Notes: a model not told the origin generated them from the sequence alone. A stretch of 32,870 nt of DNA from Actinobacteria bacterium HGW-Actinobacteria-6 (GCA_002841295.1 PHEU01000025.1:1-32870); one strand, 5' to 3'; positions 24,726 to 31,497 are shown, counted from the first letter of the stretch. Numbers and translations: made by a program.

Positions 24726-25901
24726 CTACTCCCCCCGCATCCGCAGGTACCCCGTCAGGTCTGCGCCGAGCACCGTGCGGAGCTCCGAGAGGTCCTCGGC
24801 GGGTACCGTCACGAAGGTGAACGCGAAGACCGGGTAGCGGTTGAAGTCGACCGGTCGCAACTCCAGCACATGCGAGAATCGCGATGCGAAACCGTCAAAG
24901 TCGACGGACTCAATCGCCGCAAGGTCGGTCGTGGACGGCACGTCCGCGATGACGAGCGCTGTCACCGTGCCTGCACGCTCGGCGACGACGCGCTTCCAAT
25001 CAGGCGTCTCGCCGCGTAGGTAGGTCGTGTACGGGTTGATACCGTACGCAAAATGCGCGAGGTCGGTCGAGCACCAGCCGCCAAAGCGCATCGGGTTGAT
25101 CTCTATCGGCGCGATGGTGCCGTCTACCGAGACACGCAGCTCGGCGTGTACCGGGAAGTCGTGCAGGTTCGCGCGCTTCCCGACCTCGACCAGAAACGCG
25201 GTGAACGGCTCGCGCCAGCGCTCGATGAGCTCCGTCGACGTGAAGTAGACGCGGTCGCTCACGTCTTCTGCCGAGGCGAACAGGTGGCTGTAGATGTTCA
25301 CGATGACCGGTGTGCCGTCGGCGTCATAGTATGCATCGATCGCGTACTCGTCGCCGTCAATGACCTCCTCGGCGATGAAGCGGCCGAAGTCGAGGACGGC
25401 TCCGGGGTAGAGCGTCGCGAAGGCGGCCGCATCACGCTCGATCGCATCGACGGCACGAGGCCACGCGGCTGCTGAGTCGATGATGTGGACACCCATGCTG
25501 AAGAACCCGACCGCCGGCTTCACCACGAAGGGAAAGCGCAGCGACGTCGGATCAAAGTCGCGCAACCCCGCCAGGTCGATGCCGCAGAAGCCGTAGCCGG
25601 GGTGGAGATCGGCCAGCAGTTCGCGGAAGACGACCTTGTCCTTGAAGAGCGCGATCTGCCGGGGAAGGTCGGTCTCGCTCAGGTGCTCCGAAATCCACCC
25701 GATTGCGTTCTCGGAGTTGGCGTAAAGGCGCATTCGCCCGTCTCGGCCATACGCAGCCGCGAAAGCCTCGTCGCCGAGCGGAACGACGCCCGTGCCCTCA
25801 AGCGCCATCCGCGCCATCGGCGTGTCGAGCACCGGTAGGCTGGTCTCGGCAACGGTGTCACGCAGCAAGGTCGAGACGTACGGCTCCTCAAGGATGAACA
25901 C
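24726..25901 (-). CDS. ATP-grasp domain enzyme of unknown substrate
   Basis: 391 aa from the GTG at 25901, with GGAG 6 bases upstream; a TTG two codons earlier has the box without a spacer. The ATP-grasp fold is visible. LFKDKVVFRELLADLHPGYGF begins the A subdomain, FPFVVKPAVGFFSMGVHIID carries the ATP-binding Lys and flexible loop, FIAEEVIDGDEYAIDAYY provides the adenine-contacting Glu, and HAELRVSVDGTIAPIEINPMRFGGW carries the Mg-binding Glu and Asn (EIN). The C-terminal part lacks a named domain. Such enzymes join a carboxylate to an amine or thiol via an acyl-phosphate. No substrate can be inferred from the neighbouring peptidase gene, which begins 34 bases downstream and could be on the same transcript. 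Confidence 0.87.
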   Translation of the reverse strand: MFILEEPYVSTLLRDTVAETSLPVLDTPMARMALEGTGVVPLGDEAFAAAYGRDGRMRLYANSENAIGWISEHLSETDLPRQIALFKDKVVFRELLADLHPGYGFCGIDLAGLRDFDPTSLRFPFVVKPAVGFFSMGVHIIDSAAAWPRAVDAIERDAAAFATLYPGAVLDFGRFIAEEVIDGDEYAIDAYYDADGTPVIVNIYSHLFASAEDVSDRVYFTSTELIERWREPFTAFLVEVGKRANLHDFPVHAELRVSVDGTIAPIEINPMRFGGWCSTDLAHFAYGINPYTTYLRGETPDWKRVVAERAGTVTALVIADVPSTTDLAAIESVDFDGFASRFSHVLELRPVDFNRYPVFAFTFVTVPAEDLSELRTVLGADLTGYLRMRGE

Positions 25902-25940
25902 GGGCAACTCCAGACGGTCGCAGACGCAGTGAGAGCGATT

Positions 25941-26813
25941 CTACACGGTTCGCGCGCTGCGCAGAATCCGCCATGCAAGCGCGCCCGATGCGAGCGCAAC
26001 CGCCGCGAACATCACGAACGGCACGACCTCGAGTGAACCTTCGACAAGCGCCGCCGAGACGAGCATCGCGCAGATAGCACCCGCCATCGTGACGCCCTTG
26101 ACCGCGAACACCGGTGCGAGCAGATACCCCCACGGCTTGGAGCGGAACAGCAGCACCGCAGTCGCGATCGCAAGAGGCACGACCATCCCGAGGTCCATCG
26201 CCTGCACGGTGAGCGTCGGCATCCCGAAGAGTGCGGCCCCGGCGAGGTCGCCCGAGAGCCCGGTCGCGATGCGCTGTGACCACATCACGAGCAGCATGAG
26301 CGCCACGAGCACGCTGAAGACCGCCATCCCTTTACGTGGGAACCCTGCCGAGAACCGCGCGGGCAGCCCCTCGACGTCGATTGTCGAGACGATCCACACG
26401 ATCGCGCACGCCGCTGCGGCGTAGAGCACGATGAAGACAGGGAAGAGCGGCCCGAGCGCCCAGAACATCGCGTACATCATGTACTGGTAGAAGAAGTACG
26501 CGAGAATTCCCACCGTGAACAGCCGTCCGCCGAGCGACCCGCGCCGCAACGCCGGCAGCGCCAAGAGCAGCGCCGGCACCGCGAACAGGAGTGTCACGAC
26601 GTCCCAGCCCACACCTTCGGCCACCACACGCTCGGGATTGAACGCGTAGATGCCGTCGGTCGCGTAGTCAAACCGCTCGCCACGGATGCTCACCGCCGAG
26701 GCGGTCTCCCCGCTGCCCCGATCGAACACCCCGATCGCTGCCGTCACGCCCGCGACAAGCGCAAGCGCAAGGCAGAGAGCCGCGATGCCGTTGAATGTCC
26801 GACCGGTGCTCAC
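25941..26813 (-). CDS. Eight-helix membrane protein, partner of flavodoxin gene
   Basis: 290 aa. The start is the GTG at 26813, whose GTGA overlaps the stop of the flavodoxin gene and which has GGGG 7 bases upstream; an ATG at 26849 would lie inside that gene. About eight hydrophobic helices are seen: FNGIAALCLALALVAGVTAA, WDVVTLLFAVPALLLALP, TVGILAYFFYQYMMYAMFW, VFIVLYAAAACAIVWIV, GMAVFSVLVALMLLVMW, GMVVPLAIATAVLLF, APVFAVKGVTMAGAICAMLV and VPFVMFAAVALASGALAW. A 40-residue loop with acidic and aromatic residues lies between helices 1 and 2. I do not recognise the family and see no Cys pairs or His pairs typical of haem b or quinone sites. Coupled translation suggests a functional partnership with the flavodoxin. 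Confidence 0.75.
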   Translation of the reverse strand: MSTGRTFNGIAALCLALALVAGVTAAIGVFDRGSGETASAVSIRGERFDYATDGIYAFNPERVVAEGVGWDVVTLLFAVPALLLALPALRRGSLGGRLFTVGILAYFFYQYMMYAMFWALGPLFPVFIVLYAAAACAIVWIVSTIDVEGLPARFSAGFPRKGMAVFSVLVALMLLVMWSQRIATGLSGDLAGAALFGMPTLTVQAMDLGMVVPLAIATAVLLFRSKPWGYLLAPVFAVKGVTMAGAICAMLVSAALVEGSLEVVPFVMFAAVALASGALAWRILRSARTV

Positions 26814-27466
26814 GACAGCCCCAACAGCGGTGCGGTCTCGTTTGCCCATGCCTTCACGGCCTCGAAGTCGCGGAAGTCGCCCTCGGGGGCTTTCATCATC
26901 TTCAGGATCAGCCGCTCCGGCAGCGAGAACTTCTTCGGCTCGTTCATGCCGGCGAAGAGGCCGAGCGCAACGGGATTCACGCCGGTCTCGGCGATCAGCG
27001 GGTCGGTGTACGCGCGCACCTCGTCGACCTTCTCGGGATTCGTCCCCATCGTGAGACACGCGGTGTAGAAGGCGGTCGGGGTGCTCTTGAGGGCGTCCGC
27101 ATTCGCCGAGGTCCACTCCTTCACGGCGCCGTGCCAGTTGCTCGCGCGGATGCCGCTCCCGACCACGACTGCGTCGTAGCCGACGGGGTTCGGCTTGTCC
27201 TCGGCAGGCTTCACGTCCACTGTGGCACCGCGCGCCGCAAGCGTCTCGCCGATCTTCTCGGCGATGCCCGAGGTGCATCCCGTCTTGGTCCCATAGACGA
27301 CCAGTACCTTGCTCATGCCATCTCCTATCGTCTCGCGGAGGAGTCCATCCGCCGCTTCTTCGGGCGCCCAGTTGGCGGCCACATAGCCTGCCCCGCCGAG
27401 CGCGACCGCGCCGGTGACGGCTGCGCCGCCCAGGACGAACTGTCGCCTCGAGATGCTGCTTGCCAT
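26810..27466 (-). CDS. Flavodoxin-domain protein (HemG-like) with N-terminal Tat signal
   Basis: 218 aa from the ATG at 27466, which overlaps the TetR stop (TGATG) with AAGGAG 8 bases upstream; a GTG one codon earlier is also possible. Residues 1-35 form a twin-arginine signal (SISRRQFVLGGAAVTGAVALGGAGYVAA-type). From about residue 50 a flavodoxin domain starts: KVLVVYGTKTGCTSGIAEKIGETL is the FMN phosphate loop, followed by YDAVVVGSGIRASNWHGAVKEW (50s-type loop) and FYTACLTMGTNPEKVDEV. It resembles the menaquinone-dependent protoporphyrinogen oxidase HemG type more than small electron-carrier flavodoxins. A second start with a good ribosome site lies just before the domain and would give a 168-aa cytosolic form. 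It sits between TetR and an 8-TM protein. Confidence 0.85.
   Translation of the reverse strand: MASSISRRQFVLGGAAVTGAVALGGAGYVAANWAPEEAADGLLRETIGDGMSKVLVVYGTKTGCTSGIAEKIGETLAARGATVDVKPAEDKPNPVGYDAVVVGSGIRASNWHGAVKEWTSANADALKSTPTAFYTACLTMGTNPEKVDEVRAYTDPLIAETGVNPVALGLFAGMNEPKKFSLPERLILKMMKAPEGDFRDFEAVKAWANETAPLLGLS
27314..27326 (-). promoter_or_regulatory. Internal ribosome binding site and second start in flavodoxin gene
   Basis: AGGAG (27326-27322) lies 5 bases before an in-frame ATG (27316-27314) that begins exactly at the flavodoxin domain (MSKVLVVYG). Translation from here would skip the Tat signal and give a normal-length 168-aa HemG-like flavodoxin. It may be a true second start, or the true sole start if the upstream part is misassigned. 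Confidence 0.5.
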
Positions 27467-28074
27467 CACCCACGCTCCTTCTTTGGCGCGGCGCCCGACC
27501 AGAACAGGTCGAACAGCTGCGCGATTCCGTCATCAGTGCTCACGTCTGCGGGCATTGGCGCAACGCCCATGACGATTCGGTACATCACATAGCTCGAGGT
27601 CAGCCCGAAGAATGCCTCGGCCATGACATTGGCGTCGATGTCGTCGCGAAGCTCGCCGGTAGCCTGATGCTCGGCAATATACCCGGCGAGTCCCGCCGCG
27701 TTGTTCGGGATACCTTCGCCGAGCAGCTCCGCGACCTCCGGAACTGACTTCGCATCAAAGGCCAGACGTATCGCGAGCGCGCCGCCGGCCATGGTAGCTT
27801 CGATCTCCATGCGCGCAAGCCGAAGGAGCGTGTCCCTGACCGACTCCGATTCGGGTGCTGCAGCGACCGCGAAGCCCGCCTGCTGCTGCTGGATCTTCAG
27901 GCCGAGCGCCTTCAAGATGCCAACCTTGTTCTCAAAACGGCGGAAGAGGGTCACTTCGTTCACACCGGCAGCCTCGGCGATGGCGCGCGTCGTCGTGCCG
28001 GCATAGCCGTGAACGGCGAACAGGCTCGCGGCCGCGTCGAGAATCCGCTCGCTGGTATCGTGTGCTGCGCTCAT
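27466..28074 (-). CDS. TetR/AcrR-family transcriptional regulator
   Basis: 202 aa, ATG at 28074 with GGAG 5 bases upstream. The HTH is SERILDAAASLFAVHGYAGTTTRAIAEAAGVNEVTLFRRFENKVGIL, with the LFRRF in place of the usual LYYHF. The remaining helices include a possible C-terminal ligand domain (MAEAFFGLTSSYVMYRIVMG). It is first in a three-gene operon with the flavodoxin and 8-TM protein, which overlap in sequence. Palindromes flank its promoter, suggesting autoregulation. The ligand is likely related to redox or haem/quinone stress given the partners, but this is inferred. Confidence 0.9.
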   Translation of the reverse strand: MSAAHDTSERILDAAASLFAVHGYAGTTTRAIAEAAGVNEVTLFRRFENKVGILKALGLKIQQQQAGFAVAAAPESESVRDTLLRLARMEIEATMAGGALAIRLAFDAKSVPEVAELLGEGIPNNAAGLAGYIAEHQATGELRDDIDANVMAEAFFGLTSSYVMYRIVMGVAPMPADVSTDDGIAQLFDLFWSGAAPKKERG

Positions 28075-28100
28075 GGAAGCTCCAATCCGTAGTGCATGTA

Positions 28101-28155
28101 AGTGCCTGCTTGCACTCTACAGCGCGTCGACCGGAGATGTCAAGCAAGTACTTGC
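28101..28155 (-). promoter_or_regulatory. Promoter with two dyads upstream of TetR-flavodoxin operon
   Basis: On the minus strand TTGACA (28143-28138) is followed at 18 bases by TAGAGT, a 4/6 match to the -10. A perfect 12-bp palindrome GCAAGTACTTGC (28144-28155) abuts the -35 on the upstream side. A second dyad, AGTGC-N6-GCACT (28101-28116), overlaps the probable transcription start. These are candidate sites for the TetR protein or, for the first, an unknown activator. Confidence 0.5.
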
Positions 28156-28222
28156 ATTCTTCTCGAAGAGAAAGAGCGACCCGCCGAGGCGAGCCGCTCA
28201 CGTTTGAACCTGTGTGATCGCC

Positions 28223-29026
28223 CTACGCCTCCAGCAGCACCACTGCGTCGACGAAAAGCTCGTAATCGTTGTCCTCGTCCAGGTCGTGGATGCGCACCTT
28301 CTCGACCTCACCCTCGCCGAGCACCGAAAGCAGCCGTGCCTGGTAGAGCACCTTCACGTCCGAGCGCTTGATCTCTCCCGAGAGATCCTCGGGAAGCCCG
28401 AGCGTGTCGAGCTCGGTCAGGAACACCACACGCGGCGTCACCTTCGTGAGCTCAAGCGCCAGCTTCGCCGAGGCGGGCCCGCGATCGAGCACGAGCGTGC
28501 GCTTCTCGGAAAGGTCGTTGATATCGTCTACCTGCCTGAACAGTCCCTTGCCGAGATAGTCATCGGCGTTCGCAATCACGGTTACCGCCGGGACCGCGCA
28601 ACCGGAGCCGACACCCGCGACCTCCTCGGCGGTGAGCGGGTTGAGCTTCTTGCCGGAGCGCCAGTTCTTGATGGCATCGTGCAGCGCGTCAGCCGCCAGG
28701 TTGGAACAGTGCATCTTCACCGGCGGCAGCCCATCAAGCGCATCGGCAACGTTGCCGCGCGTCACGCCAAGCGCCTCGTCGAGCGTCATGCCCTTCACGA
28801 GCTCGGTCGTCATCGAGGAAGTCGCCACCGCCGAGCCGCATCCGAACGTCTGGAAGCGAATATCGGCGATGCGGTCATCGACGACTTGGATGTACATCTC
28901 CATGAGGTCGCCGCAAACCGGGTTGCCCACGCGCCCGATCGCGACGTCGTCGCCCTCGAGCGTGCCAACGTTGCGCGGGTTGCGGAAATGATCGAGCGTC
29001 TTCTCGGAATACTGGGTGGATTTCAT
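28223..29026 (-). CDS. iscU: IscU-type Fe-S scaffold fused to a degenerate thioredoxin-reductase-like domain
   Basis: 267 aa, ATG at 29026 with AGGAG 7 bases upstream, overlapping the preceding stop. Residues 1-125 are a complete IscU: NPRNVG, GNPVCGD (Cys38, Asp40), FGCGSA (Cys63) and MHCSNLA (Cys107), i.e. all three cluster ligands and the Asp. A further Cys143 (GSGCAVP) lies in the linker. From about 158 the sequence follows the NADPH domain of thioredoxin reductase: GKGLF, KRTLVLDRGPASAKLALELTK, RVVFLTELDTL, VKVLYQARLLSVLGEGEVEKVRIHDLD, ELFVDAVVLLEA. However, the CxxC is absent, GGG is DRG, and the NADPH-binding HRR is TEL, so the domain is probably structural or regulatory. IscU builds clusters with its desulfurase partner, encoded directly upstream. 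Confidence 0.9.
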   Translation of the reverse strand: MKSTQYSEKTLDHFRNPRNVGTLEGDDVAIGRVGNPVCGDLMEMYIQVVDDRIADIRFQTFGCGSAVATSSMTTELVKGMTLDEALGVTRGNVADALDGLPPVKMHCSNLAADALHDAIKNWRSGKKLNPLTAEEVAGVGSGCAVPAVTVIANADDYLGKGLFRQVDDINDLSEKRTLVLDRGPASAKLALELTKVTPRVVFLTELDTLGLPEDLSGEIKRSDVKVLYQARLLSVLGEGEVEKVRIHDLDEDNDYELFVDAVVLLEA

Positions 29027-29036
29027 AGGGAGTCTC

Positions 29037-30203
29037 CTAGTCCGTCTTGTACAGCGGCGACATGCGGCGCAGCCTGAGCACGATACCCGGCAGCACCTCC
29101 ATCACGCGGTCGATCTCGCTGTCCTGGCTGAAGCGCCCGAAGGTGAATTCGAGCGAACCGTGCGCTTCCTCGTGGAGAAGTCCGCACGAAATGAGCGTGT
29201 GACTCGGCTCAAGCGTCTTGCTCGAGCATGCCGAGCCGGTTGAAACCGCGATGCCCTCGTCGCGCATTGAGAGCAAGAGCGACTCGCCTTCGATGCCCTC
29301 GAAGCGGAAATGCGCGTTGTTGGGGAGCCGCCCGGTCGGGTGTCCGTTCAGGTGCGAGTCCGGGATCGTCGAAAGCACTGCCGAGACCAGCCTGTCGCGC
29401 ATCGCAGCGATTCGCGGGACCTCGGTCGCCATCTCGGCGGCAGCGATATCGGCCGCCTCGGCCATTCCGACGATGAGCGCGAGTGGTTCGGTGCCCGATC
29501 GAAGCCCGCGCTCCTGCCCGCCGCCCATCATGATCGGGCCGAGCTTCACGCCTTTGCGGATGTAGAGCGCGCCGAGACCGGGGGGTCCGTAGATGTCGTT
29601 GCTCGAGAGCGAGAGCAAGTCGACAGGCACCGCGCGCATGTCGATCGGCAGCAGGCCTTCGGCCGCCACCGCGTCCACGTGCAGCGCGACGCCGGTGCCT
29701 TTGAGCATCTCGGCAATCTCGGCGATGGGCTGCACGGTGCCGATTTCGTTGCTCGCCCAGCCTACCGAGACCAGGATCGTGTCGTCGGTGATGCGCGCGC
29801 GCAGCTTGGCGGGGTTGATGCGACCGAACTGGTCCGGCGGCACCTTGCTCACGCGGAAGCCCGCCTTCTCCAGGTACTTCCCGATGTTGAGCATCGAGAT
29901 GTGATCCACTTCCGAAATGATGATGTGGTCGCCCGCGCGTTTGTTGCGGTTCGCATAGCCGATGAGCGCGAGGTTGTTCGACTCGGTCGCTCCTGAAGTG
30001 AAGATCACCTCGTCGGGCTCGGCGCCGATGAATGCCGCTACCCGCGCGCGGCTCGCTTCGAGCGCCTCGGTCGCGCGGTCGCCCACGCTGTGCAGCGATG
30101 CGGCGTTGCCGAAGCTCTCGGTGAAGTACGGCAGCATCGCCTCGACGACCCGCGGGTCGACGGGCTTTGCCGACTGGTAGTCTAGGTAGACCTCTTCAGG
30201 CAT
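29037..30203 (-). CDS. iscS: IscS/NifS-like cysteine desulfurase homologue lacking the PLP-binding lysine
   Basis: 388 aa, ATG at 30203 with AGGTGG 6 bases upstream. The overall fold and motifs are IscS-like: YLDYQSAKP, FTSGATESNNLAL, SEVDHISML (His101), ASNEIGTVQ, HVDAVAAEG (Asp177), GGGQERGLRSGT, and the mobile-loop cysteine in STGSACSSKT (Cys326). The PLP Schiff-base motif, usually SAHKIYGPKG, reads SSNDIYGPPG here: the lysine position is Asp203, encoded by GAC at 29597-29595. The PLP-stacking Gln is Ala180. The same Lys to Asp change is known in Archaeoglobus fulgidus IscS, which still binds IscU and whose Cys contacts the cluster but which lacks desulfurase activity. It is likely a scaffold or persulfide acceptor, not a normal desulfurase. 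Confidence 0.93.
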   Translation of the reverse strand: MPEEVYLDYQSAKPVDPRVVEAMLPYFTESFGNAASLHSVGDRATEALEASRARVAAFIGAEPDEVIFTSGATESNNLALIGYANRNKRAGDHIIISEVDHISMLNIGKYLEKAGFRVSKVPPDQFGRINPAKLRARITDDTILVSVGWASNEIGTVQPIAEIAEMLKGTGVALHVDAVAAEGLLPIDMRAVPVDLLSLSSNDIYGPPGLGALYIRKGVKLGPIMMGGGQERGLRSGTEPLALIVGMAEAADIAAAEMATEVPRIAAMRDRLVSAVLSTIPDSHLNGHPTGRLPNNAHFRFEGIEGESLLLSMRDEGIAVSTGSACSSKTLEPSHTLISCGLLHEEAHGSLEFTFGRFSQDSEIDRVMEVLPGIVLRLRRMSPLYKTD

Positions 30204-30213
30204 CGCACACCAC

Positions 30214-30576
30214 CTAGAACCACATGGTGGCGCCGGCATCAAGCGCAAGGTCGTTCAGCGTCGCGGCGCCAACGATCTTCACGCCGTCGATGAGTTCAAC
30301 ACTCTCCCAGCCGAGCATCTGTTTGGACGCCTCGCACACCAGTACGGGGATACCCATGTCGATCGTCTTGCGCAGCATCTCGGCCACCGTCGGGAACGAC
30401 CCAGCCTTCATCTCCTCGGCCACACCCGGCTTCAGAACCTTGAGTCCCATGCCGAGGTAGTAAACCGTCGGGTTCAGGTTCATTGCCTTCGCGGTCTGCG
30501 CGAGAACGAGCGGCGAATACTGTCGCATTGGATCATCTGTCGTCTGTACGTAAAGGATCGCGTTCTCGTCTTTCAT
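30214..30576 (-). CDS. DsrE/DsrF-like sulfur relay protein
   Basis: 120 aa from the ATG at 30576 (AGGAGG 6 bases upstream); a longer in-frame extension overlaps tusA and lacks a site. This is a DsrE-fold protein: AILYVQTTDDPMRQYSPLVLAQTAKAMNLNPTVYYLGMGLKVLK, then FPTVAEMLRKTIDMGIPVLVCEASKQMLGW with Cys81 at the conserved persulfide position. The end, IVGAATLNDLALDAGATMWF, fits this family. Members carry sulfane sulfur between TusA and downstream acceptors in DsrEFH/TusBCD or related relays. It is cytosolic. It lies between tusA and the lysine-less IscS gene in one operon. Confidence 0.88.
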   Translation of the reverse strand: MKDENAILYVQTTDDPMRQYSPLVLAQTAKAMNLNPTVYYLGMGLKVLKPGVAEEMKAGSFPTVAEMLRKTIDMGIPVLVCEASKQMLGWESVELIDGVKIVGAATLNDLALDAGATMWF

Positions 30577-30586
30577 GATCGGCCTC

Positions 30587-30829
30587 CTACTCGCCCTTGC
30601 GGATAAGGAATCGCTTATGGTCGCCCAGGTCCTCGACGGACACGACCTCGTGCCCGGCCCGCTTCGCAAAGCGGGTGAGGTCCTCCTCGGCAGCGGGATC
30701 GTCGGCGAAGACCTCAAGGACCCCGCCAACCTCTATCTCATCCATCCCCGCGCGTGTCTGGAAGAGCGGCTCCGGACAATACAGCCCGATGCAGTCCAGC
30801 GTCTCGGAGACAGGATCGGTGTGACTCAT
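30587..30829 (-). CDS. tusA: TusA-family sulfur carrier
   Basis: 80 aa, ATG at 30829 with GAGGTG upstream. The signature of TusA/SirA proteins is complete: LDCIGLYCPEPLFQTR, with the CPxP motif Cys18 (active persulfide cysteine) and Cys13 nearby. The rest is the two-layer alpha/beta fold: GGVLEVFADDPAAEEDLTRFAKRAGHEVVSV. TusA takes a persulfide from a desulfurase or sulfurtransferase and passes it on. Here it opens the tusA-dsrE-iscS-iscU operon, whose promoter lies over a perfect palindrome. Confidence 0.92.
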   Translation of the reverse strand: MSHTDPVSETLDCIGLYCPEPLFQTRAGMDEIEVGGVLEVFADDPAAEEDLTRFAKRAGHEVVSVEDLGDHKRFLIRKGE

Positions 30830-30869
30830 GGTTCACCTCGCAACTCGTGCGTCTTCTATGCCGAGGTGA

Positions 30870-30896
30870 GTATTCCCACTTGTATAGTGGGAATAC
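30870..30896. promoter_or_regulatory. Perfect 11-bp-arm palindrome in divergent gap (operator)
   Basis: Arms GTATTCCCACT (30870-30880) and AGTGGGAATAC (30886-30896) are perfectly complementary around a 5-base TGTAT centre, giving a 27-bp operator candidate. It lies 41 bases before the tusA start and 73 bases before the lipoprotein start. TATAGT (30883-30888, plus) and TATACA (minus) -10-like boxes lie inside it, so one repressor could control both directions. The dyad type fits a dimeric or tetrameric regulator of sulfur or metal responses; no regulator gene is adjacent. Confidence 0.7.
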
Positions 30897-30968
30897 CCTG
30901 AATGAAGAACCTTGCCGCATCTTCATGCGTCGAAGTGATGTAAGTACAACGATTCAGGGAGGTCAACG

Positions 30969-31415
30969 ATGCTGAAAAGAATCCTCGCCGTGCTCGCTGC
31001 GGGCATTCTGGCGATTGCACTTGTTGGATGTGCTTCGAATCCGCTGGCGAATCCAGGCGAAGGCATCACGCCGCCGCCGGTCGATGGCGGCGCGGCGGCC
31101 GGTTCGCGCCTCGCACCTGGCCTCTATGATCTTGAGGGTGGCACCGTTCAGGCGCTCGGAACGCTCGAGTACCGCGACCTCGAGGGCGGACTGTGGGCCA
31201 TCATCGGCGGCACTGAGGCTGATGGGAATCTGGGCGAGGTCGTTGCAGTCGTCGCGAATCCTGACGACTTCAGCGCTCAGCTCAACGCTCTTTCGGGCGG
31301 AACGGTCATGTTGACTGGGACGCGCAGTGAAGGCACCTCGATTCGCATGGCGGGACCGGAGATCGTGGTGACCGCAATCGAAGAGATCAGCGACACCCCG
31401 GGTCCTGCGGAGTAG
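30969..31415 (+). CDS. Small lipoprotein of unknown function
   Basis: 148 aa, ATG with GGGAGG upstream. A clear lipoprotein signal is present: MLKRILAVLAAGILAIALVGC, lipobox ALVGC with Cys21. A 25-residue Pro/Gly-rich linker follows (ITPPPVDGGAAAGSR), then a beta-rich domain: GTVQALGTLEYRDLEGGLWAIIGG, VVAVVANPDDFSAQLNALSGGTVMLTGTR and GPEIVVTAIEEI. The domain's alternating hydrophobic pattern resembles an OB or small beta-barrel fold (NlpE- or YgiW-like), but I cannot assign it. It is divergent from the sulfur operon across a shared palindrome, suggesting co-regulation. Confidence 0.8.
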   Translation: MLKRILAVLAAGILAIALVGCASNPLANPGEGITPPPVDGGAAAGSRLAPGLYDLEGGTVQALGTLEYRDLEGGLWAIIGGTEADGNLGEVVAVVANPDDFSAQLNALSGGTVMLTGTRSEGTSIRMAGPEIVVTAIEEISDTPGPAE

Positions 31416-31497
31416 CCCGCACCATCGTCTTCTCGGCGGATAACAAACACCGACTTGCGGGGTACGTACTTCTCACCCGGACAATCGAGGAGGCACC

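Noticed and set aside
26814-27533. N-terminal extension of the 8-TM protein frame to 27533
   Set aside because: This part is Arg/Gly-rich shadow sequence inside the flavodoxin gene. The real start is the GTG at 26813 that overlaps the flavodoxin stop.
28214-29077. 287-codon plus-strand frame opposite the iscU fusion gene
   Set aside because: The frame is Arg/His/Val-rich without motifs, antisense to a gene with all IscU ligands conserved.
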